In this document: positions 25,647 through 31,279 of the stretch, piece after piece
Position numbering within the stretch: position 1 is the first letter of the stretch
How the letters are laid out: each line of letters begins with the position of its first letter
Source: DATARH01 sp035534535
GTDB lineage: Bacteria > Pseudomonadota > Alphaproteobacteria > ATCC43930 > CGMCC-115725
Assembly (NCBI GenBank): GCA_035534535.1
Contig: DATLRS010000037.1
Span: forward strand, 1-31,279
DNA: 31,279 bases
Reading direction: 5' to 3'
Translations under genes and position numbers: made by a program
The notes under the pieces: generated by a model
Told to the model about the DNA's origin: nothing
The model's database searches: none
Seen by the model: only the letters and a program-made list of their open reading frames with translations

Positions 25647-26912
25647 ATGACATCCGCGTTGGCAACCTGGGCAGGGCATCGTTTTCCCAATAGGAAGACG
25701 TCGCCTGATGCGCGATGGCCGCTCAGATTGCTGACCTTCACGACGCTGTTTCCGAACCGCGAACAGCCGAACCACGGCATTTTCGTCGAGAACCGGCTGC
25801 GTCATCTGGTGGCCGGGGGCGAGGTTGCAAGCACCGTCGTCGCGCCGGTCCCGTACTTTCCCTCGCAGGCGGGCTGCTTCGGCGCGTGGAGCGGGTACGC
25901 CCGGGTTGCCCGGTGCGAGCGGCGGCACGGCATCAGCATCCATCACCCGCGCTTCCCGGTCGTGCCGCGCGTCGGCATGACGGTCAGCCCCGCCCTGCTC
26001 GCGGTGGCGACGCTCGCCGCGGTGCGGCGCCTGCAGCAGGCGGGCAGCGGGTTCGACATCATTGACGCGCACTATTTCTACCCCGACGGCGTCGCCGCCT
26101 TGTGGCTGGGCCAACGGCTCGGCTGCCCGGTCGTCATCACGGCGCGCGGCTCCGACATCAGCCTGATCCCGCGTTTTGCCGTTCCCCGCGCGATGATCCG
26201 CTGGGCGATCCGCGGCGCGGCCGGGCTGATCGCTGTCAGCGCGGCCGTGAAGCAGGCGCTGGTCGAGCTTGGCGCCAGCCCCGACGATGTCGTGGTGCTG
26301 CGCAACGGCGTGGATTTGTCCTCGTTCCGTCCGGTCGACCGGCAGGCAGCGCGCCGCAGCTTGGGATTGGCGCGCCCGACATTGCTCTCGGTTGGTCACC
26401 TGATCGAGCGCAAGGGACACGACCGCGTCATCGCGGCGATGCCCGATCTGCCGGAATTCGAGTTGTTGATCGTCGGCGAGGGGCCGGAACGCGCCCGGCT
26501 GGAGCGGTTGCGCCAGCGGCTCGGCGTCGCCGACCGGGTTCGGCTGCTCGGCTCGCAACCGCACGACCAGCTGCCGGCAATCTATTCGGCGGCCGATGCG
26601 CTGGTCCTGGCGTCGAGCCGCGAAGGCTGGGCCAACGTGCTGCTGGAGGCGATGGCCTGCGGCACGCCCACCGTCGCATCCAACATCTGGGGCAACCCCG
26701 AGGTGGTCGGTGCGGCGGAGGCCGGCATATTGATGGACGAGAATACGCCGCAGGGCATCGTCCGGGCGGTGCGGCGCCTGTTCGCAAACCTGCCGCCGCG
26801 CGCCGCGACCCGCTCCTACGCCGAGCGGTTCAGCTGGGACGCGACGACGTGCGGCCAGCTTGGCCTGTTTCGCCGTGTTCTCGCGCAGCGGGTCGGGGTG
26901 GCGCATGACTGA
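25647..26912 (+). CDS. GT4-family glycosyltransferase
   Basis: The 421-residue GT-B enzyme has an N-terminal domain with TLFPNREQPNHGIFVENRLR, a typical acceptor-side opening, and IDAHYFYPDGVAALWLG. The donor-side domain has LLSVGHLIERKGHDRVIAAM, LLIVGEGPERARLERLRQRL and SREGWANVLLEAMACGTPTV, in which the glutamates of the E-x7-E pattern contact the nucleotide sugar. It would add a sugar to the EPS lipid intermediate in the cytoplasm. The first 25 residues are poorly structured, so a later start is possible. It overlaps the flippase gene by eight bases at its 3' end, indicating co-translation. Confidence 0.9.
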   Translation: MTSALATWAGHRFPNRKTSPDARWPLRLLTFTTLFPNREQPNHGIFVENRLRHLVAGGEVASTVVAPVPYFPSQAGCFGAWSGYARVARCERRHGISIHHPRFPVVPRVGMTVSPALLAVATLAAVRRLQQAGSGFDIIDAHYFYPDGVAALWLGQRLGCPVVITARGSDISLIPRFAVPRAMIRWAIRGAAGLIAVSAAVKQALVELGASPDDVVVLRNGVDLSSFRPVDRQAARRSLGLARPTLLSVGHLIERKGHDRVIAAMPDLPEFELLIVGEGPERARLERLRQRLGVADRVRLLGSQPHDQLPAIYSAADALVLASSREGWANVLLEAMACGTPTVASNIWGNPEVVGAAEAGILMDENTPQGIVRAVRRLFANLPPRAATRSYAERFSWDATTCGQLGLFRRVLAQRVGVAHD

Positions 26913-28470
26913 GCCCGCCTGCGACGCGGCCGCCGCCCCGCTGGCACCGCTGGCCTCGCTGTCCGCGCGCACCGCAAAGGGCGCGGGCTGGGTCATCGCC
27001 TGGCGGGTCGCCACCCGCAATCTCGGCCTCCTCAGCACTCTCGTTTTGGCGCGTTTGCTGGTGCCTGCCGATTTCGGGCTGGTGGCGATCGCCACCGGCT
27101 TCATCGCCGCGGTCGATGCGCTGTCCTCGTTCGGGGTTCAGGACGCGCTGATCCGCGAGGCGGTGCTCGATCGCGACATGTACGACACGGCCTTTACGAT
27201 GAGCCTGTTGCGCGCGGTTGCCACCGCCGCGCTCGTCGCAGCCGCCGCGTGGCCGCTCGGCCTGTTCTTTTCCGATCTGCGGCTGGTGCCGATCCTATTG
27301 GCGCTTGCCGCGGGCACGCTGGTCGGCGGCTTCGAGAATATCGGCATTGTCGATTTCCGCCGCGAGCTGGCGTTCCACAAGGAATTCCAACTGCAGCTGA
27401 CGGGGCGCGTGGTCGCGGTGGTTCTGACCATCGCGCTGGCGGTGGTGTGGCGCAGCTACTGGGCGCTGGTGGCCGGAATCTTCGCGGTGCGGGTGGTGCG
27501 CCTGGTGCAGAGCTACACGATGTCAGCCTATCGCCCGCGGCTCGGGCTGCGCAGCTGGCGGCGGATCATCGGCTTCTCGCTGTGGACCTGGGCCGCCGAC
27601 CTGATGCTCATGGTGCGCGAGCGGCTCGATAGCATCGTCATCGGCCGGCTGCTCGGCGCCGCCAATGTCGGGATCTTTGCGCTCGGCACAGAGATTGGTT
27701 CGCTGCCGACGACCGAGTTCGTCCTCCCGCTGTGCCGGGCATTGTTCTCGGGGTTTGCCGAGGCCAATCGCACCGGCTTCAGCCCGGCGCGCGTCTATGT
27801 GCGGGTCATCTCGGCGACGTTGCTGCTGACGCTGCCGATCGCGCTCGGCCTCTCTCTGTTGGCCGATCCGCTGGTGCGGCTGGCGCTGGGAGCGCAATGG
27901 CTGGGGGCGGTGCCGCTGATATGGATTCTGGCGCCGCCCGGCGCCGTGACCGTCATCAGCTGCGTTGCCGCCGCCGCACTGAGCGCCCAAGGCTTGCCGC
28001 ATCTCAATTTCCAGCTGAGCGCGATCAGCACGGTGCTCAAGGTGCCGCTGCTGGTGGGGCTGGTCGTCGGGTTTGGCCTGGTCGGCGGCGCGATTGCCGT
28101 CGCCGTGTCGTTGACGATCGAGCAGGGGCTCTATCTGGACGTGACGCGTCGCCGGCTTGGGGTGCGCGTCGCCGATCTGGCGCGCGGCGCGTGGCGCGCG
28201 ATGCTCGCCACGGTGGTGATGGGTGCGGTATTGGCCGGCTGCGGCCTCGGATGGACGCACGCCGATGGCGGGATGCTGGAGGCGGCGCGCCTGGCGGGTT
28301 TCGCGACGCTGATCGGCGCGGCGGTGTACGCGCTGACGCTGCTAGCCGCCTGGATCGCCTCCGGACGGCCGGACGGCGCGGAAAGCGATGCGATCGGGCT
28401 GGCGCAACGCGGCGTCGGCCGGCTGCGGCTGGCAATGGGGCTTGCCCCGCCGGCGGTCGGCTCGCCATGA
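26905..28470 (+). CDS. Wzx-like polysaccharide flippase (MATE/PST family)
   Basis: The protein has 521 residues with about twelve to fourteen membrane helices. The opening SARTAKGAGWVIAWRVATRN and LSTLVLARLLVPADFGLVAI match the Polysacc_synt/RfbX family of lipid-linked oligosaccharide flippases. FSLWTWAADLMLMVRERLDS and SIVIGRLLGAANVGIFALGT correspond to the second half-repeat. It would flip the undecaprenyl-linked EPS repeat unit across the inner membrane for polymerisation. ATG 26905 overlaps the GT4 stop by eight bases; an upstream in-frame ATG (26860) would add only residues lying within the GT4 gene. The cytoplasmic tail after the last helix is about 35 residues. Confidence 0.9.
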   Translation: MTEPACDAAAAPLAPLASLSARTAKGAGWVIAWRVATRNLGLLSTLVLARLLVPADFGLVAIATGFIAAVDALSSFGVQDALIREAVLDRDMYDTAFTMSLLRAVATAALVAAAAWPLGLFFSDLRLVPILLALAAGTLVGGFENIGIVDFRRELAFHKEFQLQLTGRVVAVVLTIALAVVWRSYWALVAGIFAVRVVRLVQSYTMSAYRPRLGLRSWRRIIGFSLWTWAADLMLMVRERLDSIVIGRLLGAANVGIFALGTEIGSLPTTEFVLPLCRALFSGFAEANRTGFSPARVYVRVISATLLLTLPIALGLSLLADPLVRLALGAQWLGAVPLIWILAPPGAVTVISCVAAAALSAQGLPHLNFQLSAISTVLKVPLLVGLVVGFGLVGGAIAVAVSLTIEQGLYLDVTRRRLGVRVADLARGAWRAMLATVVMGAVLAGCGLGWTHADGGMLEAARLAGFATLIGAAVYALTLLAAWIASGRPDGAESDAIGLAQRGVGRLRLAMGLAPPAVGSP

Positions 28471-28519
28471 GAGGAGTAGCGCAGATGCGGCCGAGTACGA
28501 ATGAAGGCATAACCGTGCT

Positions 28520-29329
28520 ATGAATATCGGTAGTCTACTTCGCAAATTCCGCTCGACACCTCGATCGGTCTTTCGTTGGGCTGGGTATGATATCATACGT
28601 TATCCATCGATAAATAGACGGCGTGCTCTTGAACATACAATTGCATGCCTTACTAGAAATACCGTCTCATCAGGTTTATTTTCTGGATTAACATTAATTG
28701 ACGAAGAATCATGGGGAGATTTAGGCTCAAAACTCCTCGGCTTATACGAAAGTGAACTTGCGCCAGTGTTAAAAGATGTGATCCAATCAGCACCAGACAT
28801 CGTCATCAATGTGGGTTGTGCTGAGGGTTTTTATGCATTGGGTTTGGCAAAACTTATACCAACCGCCAAAGTGTTTGCCTATGACATCGACCGCGAAGCG
28901 CGGAGGATATGCGCCGCAGGGGCCAAAATAAACGCTCTCGATAAGGCTTTAGAGATACGAGGTTACTGCTCTGCTGAGGAGTTACAGCGTATAACAAAAT
29001 CCGCGGAACACCCTTTCGCTATAATTGATTGTGAAGGTGGTGAGCGCGAGTTGCTATTATCTACGAGCTACGATTACGCAAACACAAGATTTATTATCGA
29101 GTGCCATGATTTTCTAGATCGAACCATCACGGACGATCTCATAAATAAATTTATGACAACGCATACAATAGAGATAATTATGCAAGGCGGGCGAAATCCT
29201 TTCTCATCCGATATCATAAAAGAATGGGCAGAGAACGACCTATGGTTGGTCGTTTCAGAGCAACGCCCAGAACGCATGCGCTGGCTGAATTTGACACCGT
29301 TAACCTCATCTTTTCACAATGGTGGATGA
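28520..29329 (+). CDS. FkbM-like SAM-dependent methyltransferase
   Basis: The protein has 269 residues. The N-terminus contains AGYDIIRYP, common at the start of FkbM-family proteins. The Rossmann motif I is IVINVGCAEGFYALGLAKLI, followed by the acidic strand-2 end FAYDIDREA. FAIIDCEGGERELL corresponds to the FkbM (I/L)-K-(I/L)-D-x-(E/Q)-G block. The likely role is O-methylation of a sugar of the polysaccharide. Base use is unlike the upstream genes: two sampled 60-base lines hold 26 and 24 G/C bases, and codons such as ATA, TTA and AGA are frequent. Acquisition by transfer is likely. Its TGA overlaps the first ATG of the GT8 gene. Confidence 0.8.
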   Translation: MNIGSLLRKFRSTPRSVFRWAGYDIIRYPSINRRRALEHTIACLTRNTVSSGLFSGLTLIDEESWGDLGSKLLGLYESELAPVLKDVIQSAPDIVINVGCAEGFYALGLAKLIPTAKVFAYDIDREARRICAAGAKINALDKALEIRGYCSAEELQRITKSAEHPFAIIDCEGGERELLLSTSYDYANTRFIIECHDFLDRTITDDLINKFMTTHTIEIIMQGGRNPFSSDIIKEWAENDLWLVVSEQRPERMRWLNLTPLTSSFHNGG

Positions 29330-30237
29330 TGATGATAAATGTTGTCTGTGCCTGTGATGCGAATTTTGTGCCACACATGGCAACAATGCTATTGTCACTG
29401 GTAGAAAACAATCGGCGACACAGTATCAGAATTTTCGTACTTTGTGACGACGCGCTACCCAGCCATGAGATGCTCGCCACTATGCTACATGGGCACCCGG
29501 CGGAGTTTTCTCTTGTGCCTGTTGGGGAGGCTCTGCCGCAGGCGCTGTTCGTGAGCAACCACATTAGCAGAGCCGCCTATGCCCGCCTGTTGATGGGTGA
29601 GGTGTTGCCGCCTGAAATTGATCGGGTTCTCTATCTCGATTGCGATTTGATCATCAGGGGCGATCTTGACGACCTTTGGAATACGAATCTCAGCGATAAG
29701 ACCATAGGCGCAGTACGCGAAACTGATGAATATTACTGGCGATCCAGACTTGGACTACCACCAGGCGCTCCTTACTTTAATAGTGGCGTGATGTTGGTTG
29801 ATCTGCGCCGTTGGCGTAAGATGGAAATTGGTCGGCGGAGTCTTGATTTTGTCCGCGAGCATCCGGAGCGTCTGCAGTATTGGGATCAGTGTGCACTCAA
29901 CTTGATGCTCCACGATGACTGGATGCCGCTCGAATCAAAATGGAATTTTCAGAGCATGGCGGTTGGTGTCGTGGATCATGGCATAATACGCTTTAGGCAG
30001 GTGCCCAGACGCATCCGAGACATGGTCCGCGTAGTGCATTTCACGACGGGTTCGAAGCCATGGCACTATATGAATTATCACCCATTCAAGGGGGAGTATC
30101 TCGAATACCGGCGCCGCACACCGTGGCCGCTTGAGCCTTTTCAAGATCGCTATCCGCACAATATCATTCGCCGCTTTCTGCACCGGTACCTTCCTCCGCT
30201 TCTGCCCCTCTACCTGGAAGTACGAAAAATAATCTAA
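29326..30237 (+). CDS. GT8-family glycosyltransferase
   Basis: The 303-residue GT-A enzyme resembles LPS galactosyl/glucosyltransferases. Its motifs are INVVCACDANFVPHMATMLL, SRAAYARLLMGEVLP, the DxD motif in RVLYLDCDLIIRGDLDDLW that binds Mn2+ and UDP-sugar, APYFNSGVMLVDLRRWR, YWDQCALNLML, and VVHFTTGSKPWHYM, the C-terminal HF-x-G-x-x-K-PW block. It would transfer a hexose from UDP-sugar to the EPS or a related glycan. Three ATGs in a row (29326, 29329, 29332) are possible starts; the first overlaps the methyltransferase TGA. GC content is intermediate between its AT-rich neighbour and the rest of the locus, consistent with a shared transferred module. Confidence 0.9.
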   Translation: MMMINVVCACDANFVPHMATMLLSLVENNRRHSIRIFVLCDDALPSHEMLATMLHGHPAEFSLVPVGEALPQALFVSNHISRAAYARLLMGEVLPPEIDRVLYLDCDLIIRGDLDDLWNTNLSDKTIGAVRETDEYYWRSRLGLPPGAPYFNSGVMLVDLRRWRKMEIGRRSLDFVREHPERLQYWDQCALNLMLHDDWMPLESKWNFQSMAVGVVDHGIIRFRQVPRRIRDMVRVVHFTTGSKPWHYMNYHPFKGEYLEYRRRTPWPLEPFQDRYPHNIIRRFLHRYLPPLLPLYLEVRKII

Positions 30238-30261
30238 CCTAGTGCAAACGAAGCCAACGGA

Positions 30262-30774
30262 GTGAAGTGGATTCATGTCGTTATGCTCACTGGCGACAAT
30301 CGCACCATAGCCGAAGCTATCGCGCAGCGGTTCGGCATCGACGATGTCGAGGCGGATGTCCTGCCCGAGGATAAGGACCGCATCGTTCGCAAGCTGCGCG
30401 CCGATGGCAAGATTGTCGCCATGGCGGGTGACGGCGTGAATGACGCACCCGCGCTCGCAGAGGCGGATGTAGGCTTAAAGCTCGATACGCAGGGTTTCGA
30501 TCTGGCGGCGATCAAGGGTGCCGGCAAGGCGATGGAACGGGTTCGGGCTTTGCAAACCGAGGTCTCGGTCGTGCCGCTCTATCACGGCATGACGGATTGG
30601 CAGTCGTCGATCGAGACCGTGAAAAATTATGGCTTCGAGCTTTCCGGATGGTGGGCGGTGGCCCGCGAAGCCGCGCTCAGGGTCAGCGAATTCGACTGTG
30701 TGATGGTGCGGCCGATCGGTTGTTCACCAACGTGTGCGTCCAGCGGCAACGGGAGGGAAGATGGCCCCGATTAG
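30262..30774 (+). pseudogene. In-frame chimera of copper-ATPase fragment and FkbM methyltransferase tail
   Basis: This 170-codon open frame joins pieces of two unrelated proteins. Residues 6-71 (VVMLTGDNRTIAEAIAQRFG, LPEDKDRIVRKLRADGKIVA, MAGDGVNDAPALAEADVG) are the P-domain end of a P1B-type copper/silver ATPase, with the GDGVND motif but without the phosphorylated DKTGT. From residue 72 (LKLDTQGFDLAAIKGAG, TEVSVVPLYHGM, FELSGWWAVAREAA, FDCVMVRP) it is the C-terminal part of a FkbM-family methyltransferase, without the SAM-binding motif I. The junction is at about 30472-30477 and keeps the frame. Neither half can work as an enzyme. Its last 14 bases overlap the GT2 gene. Most likely it is a recombination scar; a stable protein product cannot be excluded. 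Confidence 0.85.
30752..30757 (+). promoter_or_regulatory. Ribosome binding site of the GT2 gene
   Basis: GGAGGG precedes ATG 30761 at short spacing and lies inside the end of the chimeric frame. It supports independent initiation of the GT2 gene there. Confidence 0.7.
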
Positions 30775-31279
30775 CGTCGTCGTGCCCTATTTTCAGCGTG
30801 AGGCCGGGCATCTTCCGCGTGCGATCCGATCCGCCTTGCGCCAGCGCGAGGTCGAGACGCCGACGGTCATCGTGGTCGACGATGGCTCGCCGCTCGCGGC
30901 CGCCGCGGAAATCGCGACGCTCGACCCCGCCGAGCGCCAACACGTCCGGGTGCTGTGTCAGCCCAACCGCGGGCCCGGTCCCGCGCGCAATGCCGGGCTC
31001 GACGCCATCTCGCGAGAGGTTGAATGGGTCGCGTTTCTCGATTCCGACGACGTCTGGGAAGAGCGCCATCTGGCACGCGGCCTGACCGCGCTGTCCCTCG
31101 GCTACGATTTCTGTTTTGCCAACCTGATGCGGGAAGGCGACCCGGACACCCATTTCGGTCTTACCCATTTTGACCCCTCGGCGCACCAGCCGCTATCGGT
31201 CGATCCCTCGCTGTTCGCCTATTGCGGCGATTTCTTCGCTGCCAACCTGACCTATTCGCCGGTGGGCACATCGACCGTG
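30761..31279 (+). CDS. GT2-family glycosyltransferase, N-terminal part (partial)
   Basis: The reading frame is open from ATG 30761 to the right edge (173 codons). It begins with PISVVVPYFQREAGHLPRAI, then VIVVDDGSP, whose Asp residues bind the nucleotide, CQPNRGPGPARNAGLDAI, and the metal-binding FLDSDDVW. These are the classical GT-A motifs of family 2 glycosyltransferases. It would add a sugar to the EPS unit at the inner membrane. The catalytic ED/QxxRW-type region lies beyond the window. The high GC matches the main locus, unlike the AT-rich module upstream. The methyltransferase half of the chimera just upstream may once have been its operon partner. Confidence 0.9.
   Translation, partial: MAPISVVVPYFQREAGHLPRAIRSALRQREVETPTVIVVDDGSPLAAAAEIATLDPAERQHVRVLCQPNRGPGPARNAGLDAISREVEWVAFLDSDDVWEERHLARGLTALSLGYDFCFANLMREGDPDTHFGLTHFDPSAHQPLSVDPSLFAYCGDFFAANLTYSPVGTSTV

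Noticed and set aside
25239..27104. A 621-codon minus-strand open frame opposite the phosphatase-like and GT4 genes
   Set aside because: It is low in hydrophobic structure and rich in Arg/Asp/Ala, and the plus-strand genes carry recognisable family motifs.

Overview
The window reads as an exopolysaccharide (EPS) locus built around an exosortase A (XrtA/PEP-CTERM) system, from a GC-rich alphaproteobacterium. The GC-rich codon use, the dispersed repeat at 259-321 (its spurious translation contains the familiar VIPGLDPGIH/WIPGSSPGM peptides) and the IalB-like protein all fit Alphaproteobacteria. I cannot safely name the order; Rhodospirillales/Acetobacterales or Sphingomonadales are possible.

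Layout. (1) 2-1123: the 3' end of phosphoenolpyruvate carboxylase, a dispersed repeat, a PfkB sugar kinase that has lost its N-terminal half next to a second REP-like repeat, and then no gene. (2) 1124-3070, minus strand: an IalB-like secreted protein, a one-helix small protein and a CelD/BioF2-type GNAT acyltransferase. (3) 3109-4290, plus strand: a GT4 glycosyltransferase whose start lies in four 15-bp tandem repeats. (4) 14596 down to 4253, minus strand: one tightly packed eight-gene operon of polysaccharide export lipoprotein, chain-length determinant, tyrosine-kinase-like ATPase, outer-membrane beta-barrel, ExeA-like ATPase, polysaccharide deacetylase, FemAB-like protein and TIGR03087-type glycosyltransferase, ending in exosortase A with a fused EpsI-like tail. 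(5) 14597-15314: a divergent intergenic region of lower GC that may hold a 114-aa minus-strand gene. (6) 15315-22574, plus strand: the initiating sugar-phosphate transferase, then PrsK, PrsR and PrsT. (7) 22576-23880, minus strand: a Wzy/O-ligase-like membrane protein. (8) 24153-28470, plus strand: an alkaline-phosphatase-superfamily protein, a GT4 glycosyltransferase and a Wzx-like flippase. (9) 28520-30237: an AT-richer, probably acquired module of a FkbM-like methyltransferase and a GT8 glycosyltransferase. (10) 30262-30774: an in-frame chimera of a copper-ATPase fragment and a FkbM methyltransferase tail. (11) 30761 to the end: the start of a GT2 glycosyltransferase.

How the parts fit. 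The sugar transferase would load the first sugar phosphate on undecaprenyl phosphate; the GT4, GT8, GT2 and TIGR03087-type enzymes would extend it; the flippase would export the unit; and the Wzy/ligase-like protein would polymerise or transfer it. The chain-length protein, kinase-like ATPase, export lipoprotein and beta-barrel would control length and pass the polymer through the envelope, with the deacetylase, acyltransferase and methyltransferase as tailoring enzymes. PrsK/PrsR is the sigma-54-type two-component system that in other bacteria controls PEP-CTERM protein genes. Exosortase A would process PEP-CTERM proteins, but no recognisable PEP-CTERM substrate is encoded in this window. Family names such as TIGR03087 are recalled from sequence appearance and gene order, not from a database search.
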